A DNA stretch of 64,000 nt from Whitmania pigra (Eukaryota; Annelida; Clitellata; Hirudinida; Haemopidae): positions 1,201,501-1,265,500 of the forward strand of contig JAJTWR010000113.1 of NCBI GenBank assembly GCA_021613335.1, in the 5' to 3' direction. The position numbers were made by a program, and so were the translations under genes. How positions within the stretch are numbered: the stretch's first letter is position 1; each line of letters opens with the position of its first letter. Shown one piece after another: positions 31,901 through 47,992 of this stretch. Under the pieces are notes generated by a model. That model did no database searches. It worked only from the letters and a program-made list of their open reading frames with translations, and was not told where the DNA came from.

Positions 31901-33019
31901 AATTTCAAGAAAATATTCATCTTTTAGGAACTGATTATGCCTAATGATTAAAATGTAAAATTGTTTTATGAAGACTTTAGTGCAGTATGTTCTTGACATC
32001 AAGTAAAAGTACTCGGAAATTTTTCTTTACTGTTTTCATAAGTTATTCACATTGTGACAGACTCACCAATCTTGAGGAAGTCAGGAGAAGAATTCCTTCA
32101 GCATTTTCATCGTCAGTTGAAAAGAAAGGTTCATAAATAGCCTCAGTTTGGAATCTTTCATAATATGAAGTGCTATCCTTTTTGTCAGCTAGGAAACTTG
32201 TCTGGTTAAAAAAAATTAGGAGAAAGATTGTTTCATCTGAGTCAGCAAATCCACATGCAAATCAACCATTACAAACAAATAGAAGTTTATTTAGATTTTA
32301 CAAATTTATGTCCAAGCTAATTCCAAACACAAATATAAAACCACATAGGAACTAAACAAAGTTAATAAATTAGAAAGAACTGGTTACCTTAGTTTCATGC
32401 TTGAGCCATACTGCTTGCAAGACGTCTTGATCAATTAAAGAAATCTGTGCAATCTTTTCCCATACATTCAACAAATTCTGTGGATATTTTACAAAGTGCA
32501 ATAGTAAAAAATAAACATAAATACATATTTAATTTTGCTTAAAGCCATGTTTAAAGATTTGGCATTTGAATATTACCTTCATTTCATAAACATAGCAATT
32601 CCCTGCGTCATCAGCATAAAATAATTTTTGACCTAATGGATGCCATTCCAGAGATACGATTTTATGTGCACTAATAGCTAATTGGTGGACATACCAAGGT
32701 TTGTCTATATCAGAAACATACACATAGTAATCCGTAACTATGGAACATCTAGGTGGTATTCTGAAAAGAAAATTTTTCAAATCAATTTAATGAAAAGTGC
32801 AACAATTTCGCAAAAAAAAGCTACTGCTTTTTACACCCCGTCTAGCTTATACGTAGCTAAAAAGTAAACATTCATAAATTTTTACTTTTTGAGCGCATCG
32901 ATCTCGACAATCGTACAGAACGCTAAAACATTTCTTGAAGATAAGCTGACAAGAAAAGGGTAAGTGTCAAATATATAATCTTTTTTTATACTACTCGACG
33001 CAGTATAAATGAGCTCCAT
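28993..33019 (-). CDS. MED16: Mediator complex subunit 16 (MED16), complete
   Basis: MED16 is a tail-module subunit of Mediator in the nucleus, linking activators to RNA polymerase II. Nine exons: 32886-33019, 32577-32760, 32388-32477, 32067-32201, 31751-31889, 31036-31683, 30473-30640, 30018-30244 and 28993-29838. All junctions are GT-AG and in phase, giving about 856 codons (human protein about 880). The start MELIYTASS and LSSRNVLAFCTI align with the human N-terminus. A WD40-type propeller follows (ISAHKIVSLEWHPLGQKL; SHVTAIAVPQL; VAVAYKDGSAKLVNRQ), then a helical middle with TSRDFWDVLAAVKP. The C-terminus CRICSRCGNISM ... CCCGGLW holds the family's Cys cluster. An AATAAA about 130 bases past the stop could end the transcript. 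Confidence 0.93.
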
Positions 33020-35150
33020 TCTTATCCAAAGCGTTATCAAGATGCATCAGATGTGGACGAAGACGTAGATTATAAACAATGATGCAAAATACATAGAATT
33101 TGTGTAATAAAACTGAATTATTATAATTATTAAAAATATTATTAAACCACATTATTAGCATTACTTATAAATTAAAACACAAATTGTTAAATTGTGTAAT
33201 TTATAAAATATTTGTTAAATACCAAAAATATATTAGTATATTATTAGTTAGCGTTAAAATGCCCGCAAGTTAGTCGAGAAGTCTGCCTTCCTAAATAAAT
33301 TATAATCGTCCTAATTATCAAGCTGTGTAACGCGTTGGTAGGGTTTCTTTCAGGCATCCTAGGGGTGGAATCTTTTTTTGTCGAACCGGCAAATTATTTG
33401 ATTTCAAATTGTTCCTGCATTTTACAGGGACGTAATTTTGGAGATGAAACGGTCCCCTGACTTTAGACTAGACGCAAAAAAGGTCATCTCGTGTTTACGA
33501 CGGTTTCCCCTCTGACTTTTGGCTAGAAGCAAAAAAAGGTCGTTTCCTTAGGTGAAAGCTGAAAAGACGTCCCTTTCCACATTCTGAAGCTTTGAAAGAT
33601 GGCGTTTCTGCCGAAACTTCAGTAAACATCACTAAAAAATCATTGGAACTGATGACGTTCAATTCACCAATGATTAGAGTCATGAATTCAAAAAACTAAC
33701 AAACAAAATTGAATAAATGACTGACATAATTGTTTGTTGTTTTAAACCTTTTAGCTAGCAAAGTTCCTCTTGTGAAACATCATGATTTTTGTTCATTTAT
33801 GTCGTCAAACATACTTTTATAGAGAATATTAGGTATTGTTTGGAGAGTTCATAAGCAGCTCAATGGTAAATATTTAAAAGTGAATAAAAAAATGATAATA
33901 AAATTTATGTTAAAAATCGCGATTTTTGTGATTTTTGGAGTTAAAATGTCTTAAAAAGGAAAGATTTGACAGGGACAGGCATGTTTCATGTTTATGTTGT
34001 AAAACAGTCCTGTTTTGGTAACATTATGTGATTAAATTATAATTGTTTAGCTTGCATACGAGATAAGTGCACGTTTTGGGTGATATTCCACTTGTGGAAC
34101 ATTGGGCGGTTCCCCTTTTTAACCTTGGGCGTATTTAGAAATTGATTTCAGGAGGGTTCAAATATTTTATATGTAAAAATTTATATTACTTATTACTTTA
34201 CAAACAAACAATGTTAATTGATAATTAATTACTTTTATATAATTATTTGATTGTCATATATAAATTTTGTTTAGAAATTGTAAATTGGTTTGAGGATTTA
34301 ATTTTAATTTTTTCATTTTTAATTGGTGAGAGTGTACGGTTCAATCCCCCCTTCAATATGGCCCTGTTAGTGCATGTGTTTGGCTAAGTATCTTCAGTGG
34401 TGCCGAATACTTAAGTACTCGTGTACTTTCACGATTGTGTACTTAGTACTTGTACTTTACATACATTTTTGATGTATTTATTAGTAAGTGCATTTTAATT
34501 ACAGCCAAGTACTTTTAAATTTTTTTTATAAATAAAACTGCTAATGTATCGATTTTTAATCTTTGGCGTTTCCTTTACTATATGCCTATATAAAATGCTG
34601 CAAAAACGTGAAAGTAATTAGAATACGTCTCTTTATATATATATTAACATAAAAATATGCAATTTGAGATTTTTTACAAAGATATCATTTGTTATGATTA
34701 TTTTGCACAAATGGAACATTGGGCTCATCATATGAGCATAGCAGGTCTGCTGGAAAATATAAAGCTACATACTATCTACTAGATACTAAAACTTCTTTAC
34801 AACATAAAGATGCTTGGAAAACGTAAAATCACTGGAAAATCCAGTAAGACTTTTTACAATTAACATCACAAAATTTAGAAATAGCGTTTTTGACATAAAT
34901 GTTAATGCCAAAAATATTTATATTTTTATTAACTTTCAAATATTTGTCTTAAAGTTGTTTCTGAACTTTCCAAATAATGCATAACAGTTTTAGTTGAAAA
35001 TTTATGACCCAAATGAGCAAAAATCAGGATTGTTCCGAAAGTGGAACGTTGGGAGCTAAACCTTTTCACGGTTCAAATGTTTGATTGCGCATGCGGACCT
35101 CTCTCGGTTTTTGACTGTTGGAAACTAAATATATGATAATTCTTGTTTTT
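33020..35150. other. Spacer with unclassified repeats
   Basis: Between MED16 and the gypsy remnant there is AT-rich sequence with no gene. GTGGAACATTGGG-like words recur at about 34097, 34712 and 35041, hinting at decayed copies of one repeat. The clearest repeat (33425-33590) is listed separately. Confidence 0.4.
33425..33590 (+). repeat. Unclassified interspersed repeat, about 55 bp double unit
   Basis: Two neighbouring related units read CCCCTGACTTTAGACTAGAC-GCAAAAAAGGTCATC and CCCCTCTGACTTTTGGCTAG-AAGCAAAAAAAGGTCG. The same pair occurs inverted at about 45925-46075 (TTTGGCTAGAAGCAAAAAAG, ACTGGATGCAAAAAAAG). Weaker copies are near 46690-46760, 23640 and 24470. Not matched to any known element class. 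Confidence 0.6.
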
Positions 35151-35199
35151 GTTAGTCGCTGTTTTCCTGCTTCCCCTGTTTTGTCGCTTGCCTTTGTTT

Positions 35200-35556
35200 T
35201 CTTGATTGGCTTGAGAGTTGCTTGTTGGTCCCGTTAGAGGCCCTTTGACCAACTTTGAAAATAAATAAAATAAAAAAGACTATCAAAAATTTTCATAAGA
35301 CACATTTTCTTCTTTCTTTCAATTAACATAAAAAAATCGTGGCACACACCGATCTTGGAGGCAAAAGTCCAGAAATAGGGACCTTTTTATGGAAATTATT
35401 TGTAATGTTTTTGTTATTTCAAAGTTTAACGGTTTGTCCACAATGTCAATAACAACTAATCCAAACAGTCCAGAACACAAGATGGCGACCACCAACAACA
35501 CACGCCTAACCAAAGATCACTGATCAAACAAAATATAAACATAGACATATGTCACA
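35200..35556 (-). mobile_element. 3' LTR start of Ty3/gypsy element with polypurine tract
   Basis: Downstream of the integrase ORF (minus strand) a polypurine tract AAGGGGAGA (35557-35565) is directly followed by TGTGACATATG, the expected start of a 3' LTR. Its far end is not obvious, so the left coordinate is approximate. Confidence 0.55.
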
Positions 35557-35613
35557 TCTCCCCTTATACAACTAATGTTCTTCATTGATCGGATGATGCT
35601 GGAACTCCTTCCT

Positions 35614-36450
35614 TCAGAGATCTGCAAAACGGACTGGAGGTTTAGAGATCCTTCCTGACCTAGTCCGGTATTCAGTCATAGTAGAATCAGTGGGGTGTAC
35701 TGAAGGTGCTTCAGTCGGTTCTTGGTTGTTTTCATTGACCTCTATGGGCTCCTCCGTTTGAACTGAAATGACTGGTGGGGATTCCTCTGTGGCTATGAGA
35801 TGACGCCGATTTCTCCTGAGTTTTCCACCCGACTCTGTAGTCACGATGTACGATCGAGGGGCGTCATGCTTGTTGTCCACTTGTCCTAGAATCCACTGGC
35901 CTTGATGACGTATTCTAACTGTTTCTCCTGGCTGCAGTTCTGGTAGGCTACGAGCTCCTCTGTCGTAGTACATCTTCTGCTTTTTCTGCAAGTTTTTTAG
36001 TTGTTTCTGGCCATTAACCGCTTGGGGCATCAGCAGAGACTTTGGAGCTGGCAGTTTAGTTCGAAGAACTCTACTCATAAGAAGCTGGGCTGGACTGAAG
36101 GTACTTCCAGTGATTGGAGAGGTACGGTATTGCAAAAGACCTATATGAGCGTCTGTTCCTCCTTCATGAGCCTTCTTTAATAGCTTCTTCACTGTCTGAA
36201 TTGCTCTTTCTGCTTGGCCATTGCTTTGGGCATAGTTGGGACTTGAAGTGACTAGTTGAAAATTCCACTCGGCAGCAAATTTTTTCATGACAATGCTCGA
36301 ACTAGGCATGTTGTCAGCCATGACGATTTCGGGAATTCCATGACGAGCAAAAACTTCCTTCAGTTGATCCATCACAGAGATTGCCGTTTTTCCTTTCAAG
36401 AGGACATATGTCACATTATTAATGACATTTTTCAATTTTACCCTCTTCAA
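35614..36450 (-). pseudogene. Ty3/gypsy integrase C-terminal half
   Basis: This relic of an LTR retrotransposon pol gene keeps the last part of the integrase catalytic core: FARHGIPEIVMADN, VTSSPNYAQSNGQAERAI (including the third acidic residue of the DDE triad) and LLQYRTSPI. A C-terminal domain follows with MYYDRGAR and GETVRIR, then an acidic tail ending in RTRSGRISKPP. About 275 codons stay open. Protease, RT and RNase H are absent, so it is 5' truncated. The frame opens into non-coding sequence at 36450. Intact reading over this length suggests a fairly young copy. Confidence 0.85.
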
Positions 36451-37230
36451 TAAAAACTAAAAGTACAAATTTTATATCCTCTGTTTTATAATCTTATTTT
36501 TTCTTTTTGGTGGCGGGGGTTAACTTTTTGGCCGGGCTTATCTGGAAAAGATCCGTACGGTCGGTTACCAAAATCAACTTTCTTATTTTCTCATGAATAT
36601 TCATGAGCTTCCAGCTTGGCTAGAGGTGCTCGTTATATCTGGAGAGCGTTAGGACGTAGTAGTAGCTGGGCCACAAGCCTGGCAACTGAATTGCCGCGCA
36701 TTATAGGCAACGAGTTAGAGTTTTGGATAGCCCGGTTAGAACTAAGCTACAGTAATCGAGCTTCGAAAGAACCAATGAGGTGACGAGTGTTTTAGTTGCT
36801 GGACGCAGAGGCGTAGCTAAGATAAGGAAGACGAAAACGTGCGGCAATTCCTCATGGAATGTCCCGCCCAATCTGCCCCGAGGAGAGAAATCAGAATTAA
36901 CACGAATCTATCCGATGAGTTCCATGCTTAGCAATCCAGCAAGTGTGGTCATCATTTAGAGGTGGATTTTCAAAATCAGAAGCGGCTTACTCTAAGCCCG
37001 TTACATTTTAATCTAAGTAATGTACTAGGATTTAACATTATTCTAACAGTTATCATTACTTATTCCTAATTACTCATACCCAACACTAACTAAAATCCAA
37101 ATCACCTCAGTTAGGCAATAGACTATAATTAAACAAATAAATAAAACCTTATAGTCATTTTGAAGATAAATGTCAACACTAATGTTAATATCATAACAAT
37201 CTCGTGTTTTACAAGTCACTTGAGCCTAGT
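36451..37230. other. Spacer, no feature recognised
   Basis: Low-complexity and moderately GC-rich patches (about 36620-36900) with no reading frame, terminal repeat or RNA motif I can support. Confidence 0.4.
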
Positions 37231-37231
37231 G

Positions 37232-37902
37232 GCGTAGCTAGGGAGGTGCATATGCCCTCGGGCACCAAAGTGCAAGCAAGTTTTGTGAGCCAAGTACGTG
37301 GACATTAGCAGTGTACTGAAACCTATGCTGAAGATGGCGAATTTAATAAGGTCACACGGGCTCAACCATAGACAGTTTAGAGACATGTTCAAAGATACAG
37401 ACACAGCATTTCAAGATTTACCATATTACACAGCAGTAAGATGGCTAAATTGTGAGAAAGTTCTGAGCACAGTACTTAAATTAAGAAAGGAAATAGGTGA
37501 CTTCCTGGAAAGTACGGGCAAGCCACAGCCATTACCGCCTGAAGAAGAGTGGGTATAGACACTGAATTTACCTGCAGATATAACGTCGTTTAAAATTCCT
37601 GAACTTAAAACTACAAGGAGAGCAAATCTCGTTTCTGATCTATACACCCACCTATAAGCTTTCAAACCTAAACTTGCCTTGCACTTGTTCCAGGAAACAA
37701 TTTCACCATTCCCACTAACGCAGGTGTTCATGTGTAGTGTAGCAATGTGTTATTAAATAATAACTAAATAAAATAACATCAAATAACTAAAAACATCTAC
37801 ACTTTGATTCTTTTTTGCTTGGACCTCGAGTGTGTAGTCGCCCCCCAAACTGCTGTTTGGTGGTTAATGCGGCCCTCGGGCTGAAATGTTTAGAGACCCC
37901 TG
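37232..37902 (+). mobile_element. hAT remnant related to the 19331 element
   Basis: The ORF at 37298-37558 reads VLKPMLKMANLIRSHGLNHR, QFRDMF and LPYYTAVRWLNCEKVLSTVL, the middle of a GTF2IRD2-like hAT transposase, a part missing from the 19331-20157 copy. The right end GCGGCCCTCGGGC ... AGACCCCTG at 37870-37902 matches that family's terminal repeat. The left boundary AGTGGCGTAGCTAGGG looks like a different hAT end, so two relics may be fused here. No target duplication seen. Confidence 0.65.
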
Positions 37903-38377
37903 AGTTAATTCATTCAATGAATGAGGCATTTCCAATAAATTTAAGAATACCTACTACTTATTCTACAGACTACTTTGCCTTAATTTCAGTGTTTGTCTTT
38001 CTAAATGATATAACTTTCAACTGGACAACAGAATCCCTCAAGAATGTTTAAGTTATTGACCGACATGAACTTGGAGAACATAATCACACCAAATTCCAGA
38101 GACTTAAAACAAACAATGAATGAAAGTTTCATTCAATGAAAAATCACTTAGCATCACTTAGATTTACAAATGTCTCACACAAAGCAGGCAGATAACCACG
38201 AATGGTAAGCATTGATAAACTGATGATAAATGCAAGATTCTAGCTTAATTTCTTTTGAACCACATCAACATTGTAGTGTGGCTTACGCTCAAATGGAAGT
38301 CAAATTGTTGAGAATGTGCTGAATATTATAAAGACCCTACCCACATAAATATTACTAAAAGGGTTTAAAGAGCATGA

Positions 38378-41844
<3,467 letters not shown>

Positions 41845-43550
41845 TACGAGTTTTAATGGTATCAGTCAATAAGTGATGAGTCAATAGCTAAGTTAATATT
41901 GTCACAAAAACAAAAGATTTTAAATTAAAAAATCTTTAGGTGGATAAATATTTAAAAATACAAATAATTTATATAAAAATACACTTATTTAGAGTAGTTG
42001 AATTTATCTTTTAGTCATATATAATTGATTAGATTACAATAGCATCATTTACATTTCAACATTTTTAAAATGAATTTGTCTTTATGCAAAAATTATGTAG
42101 GCGTTAATAAATCCGTCAAATTAATTTTAAGTTAAATTCTGAAGATTTTGTCACTGCTAAAAGTTATTTGATCCAAACTGCCGAAAGAGTTCTATCAGCA
42201 TGAAAAATTTTCGAAATTTATTTATAAATTTATTATCGATTTATTTATAAATTTAAAAAAAAACAAGAAGTTCACGGCTTAGATACAGTTTTGAAAGGCC
42301 TTAGATAAGTACAACACAAATAATTACTTGACAGGTGTTGAAGCCTTCCAAAAAAGCCCAGTACGTTTCTGTTTGACCAGAAGTGCTGAGAGAAGACAAC
42401 ACATCACCAATTTTGGACTATATCGAAGGAAGCAATACGCTTTTGGGTGCACTTTGAGGAACGGGGTTTGCGCGTTCAACATTCAAATCACCTTTCCATT
42501 TGGCGCATGCAGAAAGTCAAATATGCCTTATCCCAAAGCAAAAATGCCCAAGCTCCAACATTGTTTGGGATGAGTGTACTATGGCACAAAGAATAATTTT
42601 TTTTAAATTAATTAAAAATAAGCTTTTGATACACTAGACATAACATTTCGAGATATGCGAAACATCGATCAAATATGTAAGGCGTTTCAGTCATCCTGGC
42701 TGGAAATTTCCATAAAACCAGTTATTTAGTTGGATCGACTGAAGAAGAAGTAAATGTCCAAAAATATGGAATGCAGTGCAGAAGCTCAATTTGACCAGAA
42801 GCATGTGTACTGAGAAGCGGCGAAAGTTTAGTTAAAGACTAAGTTGGAAATTGACAGATCAGGCCTGATATCAGTGGTCAAGTAAAGCTCAGAAAGCTTT
42901 TGAAGAAAACTTTTGCAAAACTGCATTGAATCCAAGCGAATTAAAAAATAAATGATGTTATCCAAACATCGAAAACAATTACATCCTGCGTGTAAATTAC
43001 TTCAATTGGCCTTAGGAGAGCGACGTTGCTCTCAGAAACTAAAAGAACTTCCAGGTATCACAGCTTCCTTCACATATTACAACAAAACACTTAATTGAAG
43101 CCGATGATCAACTGCATGTCACTCGCTCTCGCATAGGATCTAGGCTCCACAAGGGGGGGGGGGGGGTGCGCCTCACTGGGGCCTATAAGAGTTTAGGGAG
43201 CTCATCGAACATCAAAATTAAAATGAATTTTTTAATGTTGCTCTGTTGCTGAAAGGGAAAACCCTGGGCCTCATACAATCTCATGTGGTACCTCTAAATC
43301 TGGTCACCTTTGAATGTGTACATTTGTCTAAATATGCAAACTAGCCTCTAGTCATAAAATAATGATTTACGAGTAGAATTTTGAATCCCTATGTTTTATT
43401 CCAGGTGTCCTTACAAAGGTTATGGCTCAACAACGGACAGGATTTTCACATTGTATGCAAATATTTATAAGCTCCAGATGGTCGTGATTATCGTGGAGAC
43501 TTTTTATTTGTATAAGTTCCGAGTCTTAATGCTCTGTTCTCAGTTCGCCT
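41845..43550. other. Spacer upstream of ACTR1, no gene recognised
   Basis: This is 5' of the ACTR1 start on the minus strand, so its promoter should be near 41850-42000. No distinctive promoter element is readable. A poly-G run lies at 43157-43167. The open stretch at 42328-42573 shows no family resemblance. Confidence 0.4.
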
Positions 43551-43552
43551 GC

Positions 43553-43700
43553 TTAGCCTAGTGGTTTTTTCCTTTACTGAAGGAATTTTTTAAATAAACA
43601 TGAATATAAAAAAAACAACAAAATTATGCCCTCTTTATTGATGTTAAAGATTTTCAAGGTTAGTGCGGGTTCGATTCCCGTCGCGGTACTCCCGCCCTGA
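43553..43700 (+). other. Split tRNA-like boxes
   Basis: GCTTAGCCTAGTGGTT (box A-like) at 43553 and GCGGGTTCGATTCCCGTC (a strong T-arm/box B) at 43665-43682 are separated by about 100 bases, too far for a tRNA. This may be a tRNA or SINE head interrupted by an AT-rich insertion. Confidence 0.35.
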
Positions 43701-43914
43701 TCGAATGTCTTAGCCCACGCCACTATATGTGTTTTAAGAACTTAATATCTGGAATTAGGGTTTGGGTCAGTGTTAGAGGTAATAATTTAACAATTTCATG
43801 GTTATGGTTAGGGTTAAAGGTCATAATTTAAGTTTAAAATGATCCGATGAGTTTATTTTTCTAATTAATATTAAATTAATTAAACTATTTTTTATAAGGA
43901 AAAAAATTAATTTA

Positions 43915-44045
43915 AGAATGTAAAGTTTTAAGTTTTAATCCATAACCACGTCCATCAAAGTTCGTGAATATTCGCATACAATTAGTGTGAAAATCACCTA
44001 CGTTGATGAGCCACGGCACCCATACAAATACATTAGAGACTCTCA
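43915..44045 (+). repeat. Dispersed repeat, copy 2 (see 4602-4745)
   Basis: TTAATTTAAGAATGTAAAG, CATACAATTAGTGTGA and GAGCCACGGCA align in order with the copy at 4602-4745. Class unknown. Confidence 0.6.
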
Positions 44046-44071
44046 GGCTTGAAGCAGTATAGTGTGAGCTT

Positions 44072-44740
44072 CAGTGCATGTAAAAAAGTTACAAGCGCCC
44101 CTGAAATGTTGCATAACTTCTGAAACATTGGACTAATCAGAACCAAATTTGACATGTAAATTCTGATGTTATATATTTATAATACATATATATATATATA
44201 TATGTTAGTTTATATAGCGCCATATGCATAGCGTCATAGGCGCTTCTTGTAACCATTTGTATAGTGCTCCTTACAAAATTTGCTTTCGATTGAAAAAAAA
44301 TGCTTTCAAAATCAACAATACGTCATATTTAGGCCATGTAAAAAGGTTACAAGCTCTTTGAAAAAACTCAATTCACAGATAAATTATCAAATAAATAACT
44401 TTTAAATTTTATTCAATCTATATTTTTAGTAATTAATAACATGTCCTTTATTATCTAAAACTTTTATGCATCTATATTTCATTGACTTAATTAGTCTTTT
44501 TAGGTAATTTTCTTCCATGCCCTCATTATGGCCTCTTCCAGCTCTTTTTTTTCAAAATATGTCTTTCCGCCTCTAGATACTTCATTAACAACGTTTCCAT
44601 AAATGTTTTCAATCAAGTTGAGATCCGGAGGTAATGATGATCAACTCATCACTTTATTTCTTTTCCTAGAAAAACATTCTTGTCAACTTGGAGACATGTA
44701 TGGATCATTATCTTGCTGAAATATAAATTTATCTAAAAAT
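44072..44740 (-). pseudogene. Tc1/mariner element remnant
   Basis: On the minus strand about 44740-44400 reads FQQDNDP, LPPDLNLIENIYGNV (catalytic PDxNxIE motif), KKELEEAIMRAWKKI and MKYRCIKVLDNKGHVINY, the C-terminal third of a Tc1-type transposase, with stops and frameshifts. Two related words, GCATGTAAAAAAGTTACAAG (44076) and CCATGTAAAAAGGTTACAAG (44334), resemble Tc1 terminal-repeat sequence. The SINE fragment at 44206-44275 lies between them. Confidence 0.65.
44206..44275 (-). mobile_element. SINE 3' fragment, copy 4
   Basis: On the minus strand GGTTACAAGAAGCGCCTATG, ACGCTATGCATATGGCGCTA and TATAAAC match the 3' tail of the SINE family; the head is missing. A TA-rich run sits at its 3' side instead of (TTA)n. 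Confidence 0.65.
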
Positions 44741-44879
44741 TTATTTATTTAAAAAAAAAGTTATCGCCAAAATTATTATTGGCAAATGGTAGCAGAAACT
44801 TATCTAATGTCTCAACATAATTGTGAGATTTTTGTCTTCCCTTTTGAAGAGAAGACATTGTCCCTTTTGATAAAATTGG

Positions 44880-45620
44880 TTTCCAGAAAAGTCTACGTCG
44901 AGACAGATCACAGACCCCTGATTGACATCTGCCCCTAAGCGATTGCAAAGAAAGTTGCTACGCCTCCAGCGATACGATACAGCGGTATTGTCCAGGTTCT
45001 GAAATAGCTGTTGCTGAAGCTCTTAAGTTTAAGTACATCACGACCTGGAAAATTTGCCATCACACATCCAGTCCTCGCTATCCCCAATCCAATGCTAGAG
45101 TTGAATATTCCATGAAGGTTGTTAAGAACCTGATGAGCAAAGATGTTGAAGATCATCAAGATCCGTTCCTTGCACTACTTGATTGGAGGAACACACTTTC
45201 AGAAGCCACGCAACTCTCCCAGGCTCAGATGATGTTTGGTCGTCGTAACCGCACCTTAATGTCAACTTCAGACAGCCTCCTGCCATCTAGTTCAAGAATA
45301 AGGAAACGATGTCAAGCTAAAGCAAGTAACATTCTACAACGCATCTGCCAAGGAAAGACCTTCACTAAACGTACGTTTGAAAACCGAATGCTGTGAGTGC
45401 TTGGCAAAAAGTTTCCATCGGCAAGGTGTTGCCTTCGAAATCCTACGAAGTAAGCCTTCAGGATGGAACCGCGAGAGGACGCATGGAATCAGAAGGTGAA
45501 AAAGCCAGTTCAGGGACAAGCGCCACATTAAGAACTGCCGAGACCAACAGCAATCCTTTCACAAAGTCCCCCATCATCTATGGAACAAGATATGGACGGT
45601 TGGTTTAGATTCCTGCTCGA
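44880..45620 (+). pseudogene. Second Ty3/gypsy pol relic (RNase H joined to integrase)
   Basis: The plus strand starts in RNase H (VYVETDHRPLIDI, the TDH motif), then skips to late integrase (HHTSSPRYPQSNARVEYSMK, DPFLALLDWRNT), followed by a frameshifted C-terminal region. Protease, RT and most of the integrase core are deleted. Different in sequence from the relic at 35614-36450, so a separate family or an older copy. Confidence 0.7.
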
Positions 45621-45646
45621 TATAAGGACTAACTTGGAAAAGAGGA

Positions 45647-45816
45647 TGTGACGATAAATATATGTATATATTTTGGTATCTTATGTAAGGCACCGCATCC
45701 ATTCTCTTTGTTCTCTTTTTTACACGCGCTTGATGGCAACAACGATATCGACCCAGCTTTGTGTTTGAATAAACATTACGAAAATATATCAGAAGTCTAA
45801 CTTAACTTGTGTCACA
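45647..45816 (+). mobile_element. LTR of the 44880 gypsy relic
   Basis: A purine-rich tract GGAAAAGAGGA is directly followed by TGTGACGATAAATATATG. The segment runs 170 bp to CTTGTGTCACA, so the LTR has TGTGAC...GTCACA inverted ends, and an AATAAA lies about 45 bases before its end. No second LTR copy is visible. Confidence 0.65.
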
Positions 45817-47992
45817 GATTCTTAGTTTTCACATTCAAACTATTCCACATTAAAACTAACTGTGACAAGTTAATCGGCAATTCAATTGACCAACTATAAG
45901 GGACTTTCAGCTTTTTCTAAGAGGAGGCCAAATCCTCTCACAATCTGAGAAGACGACCTTTTTTGCTTCTAGCCAAATTTCAGGGAGGGGCAAACCCTCG
46001 TAAATTATGAGGCGATGAACTTTTTTTGCATCCAGTCTAAAATCAGTTTTTTTTGGGAGGGGGGCAACGGGCCAATGATAATGCAACTGAATCATCTAGA
46101 CATGCTGGAAAGCAGGGCCCAGAAAAGGTTTCGAATTAGCACTTTTCCGTATATGGAAACAATCTATATTCGCTCCATAAGTAGTGATAAAGAATAATGT
46201 TCATTCTCAGGATCTTGATAACTTTGATTGGTGTACAAATATAATTAATTCAAATGACATTAAACTTTTACTTATTTTTAATTAAATGTTGCTTAACCCC
46301 ATAATGAAACCTAACTAATTATTATGATAAATAAATTCTCACATAAAACCTACCCGAGCATCTTAATAAAAGGTTAACAAAAAAAAAATCAAAAAGGTTT
46401 TAGTCGAGAGGCGAAAATCCCATCCTTTTAACAGGAGTCATTATCTCGAACTTATTCAAGTTTGATAATTGTTTTATTACTCTACCCAACTGCGACCAAC
46501 AATAATCAAGGCATTTTTAAAAAATTTTTATTTCTGAAAGAACTACAAAAAATATATAATTACAAAAAATATTTTGAATAGGTTAGAGAACGCTAAGTCG
46601 TGAATTTAAAAAATAAAAGTAGAATCAAATAGTGAAACAGCGCTGACCATCCTTTTCGAACAAATTTGTGTTGAAGCCGAGGGCATTATTGCATTTTCCA
46701 GGAGAGGAGTAAAATCCTTGCTCGCCTGATGAGATGACCTCTTTTTTTCTCATCAATAGCCAAGGCAAAAGCATGTTGTTTCAAAATACTGTAAACGTCA
46801 TGCAATAATAAACGAACGTTTAAACTTTTCGGACTAAGTGAATAAATTATCTGAGCAGGTTATAAATCTCTTTGATTTTAATCCCAAATGAGCAATGCTT
46901 TGTTTCCGATGAATTGTCGTAACTTTTAAAAACTTATTTGTTTATCAGTCGAACTTTGGAACAGAGTCTAATAAAATACAAAGGTATAAGCTAATTATTA
47001 TTAAGCATTATATTAACGTCATTAAATAGGTTATAACAAAAAATTTATTATAACTTAGCGTTGGTTTTACTTAAATATGCACTTTATACCTGAAATAAAT
47101 CGATCAACACCTGCACACATTAATTTTCACGCTTTCAGTGTTCAGCGATGTCCAAATATTTGCTTACATCCATTGTTTCTTTCCTTTGCAAATGGAAAAT
47201 TTTTTTATAAACATAGTTAAAATCATGTCAGGGAATAGCATGTGCTGTTGCAAAGAAAAGTATGAGATGCAGTTCTACCCATGATATAAATTAGTTATTA
47301 ATTATAACAATTTAATGTTTCATTACAAAATATTGGTATGCTTGAAATGTAAATGTAAGATCTGTCAGATAAGCTGAAACATATAGGAATTTTTTTCAAG
47401 ATACAATAAAACAATTTCTTCTAAATGGCGAACTTATTTTAAATAATTTCAAGGAAAATCATTGAACCTATGCTTGAATATTGAACTAACATTAAACTCA
47501 CATTGCAAGTGATATTTAGTTTTAAATTATATTTGAATTTTAATACAATTATTAATAAAAGTAAAACTTTCCAAATTTCTAAATCTGGACGAAATAGATC
47601 CAGATAATTAACGCCCAATAGTTAAAAAATCCGAATGTTCCTTAACAATGAAGTAAGAACAGGCTTACAATGATCACATTGTTTGATTATTTATTTGAGT
47701 ACCTCAAAGATTATTATATGATAAAATATGACATCTTAGACTCACCGAACTCATTTATTTTTTAAATTAGATGTGAACATTCACTTAAAGTATTGACAAA
47801 TAAAAATTTGAACTTAATATGATAAGCATTTATCTCTTTCGAGTGTAAGCCGACTCGCTGTACAATGTACAATCAAATCGAAAGCATTTATAATACGGTG
47901 TCCTCCACAATAACCTCTTATCGACTTGTAGATAAACGTTGGATTGCGTCAGTTGCACAAAAAAATTAAATTAAAAGATTTTACAACTCATC
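45817..47992. other. Spacer upstream of the METTL24-like gene
   Basis: It contains the inverted copy (45925-46075) and a weak copy (46690-46760) of the CCCCTGACTTT repeat. The rest is AT-rich with no element or gene I can support. The METTL24-like promoter should lie near its right end. Confidence 0.4.

Noticed and set aside
42328..42573. 81-codon frame upstream of ACTR1
   Set aside because: No family resemblance, no splice context; length is unremarkable by chance.
43665..43700. tRNA gene
   Set aside because: A strong T-arm is present, but the D-arm-like part is about 100 bases away and no acceptor stem forms.
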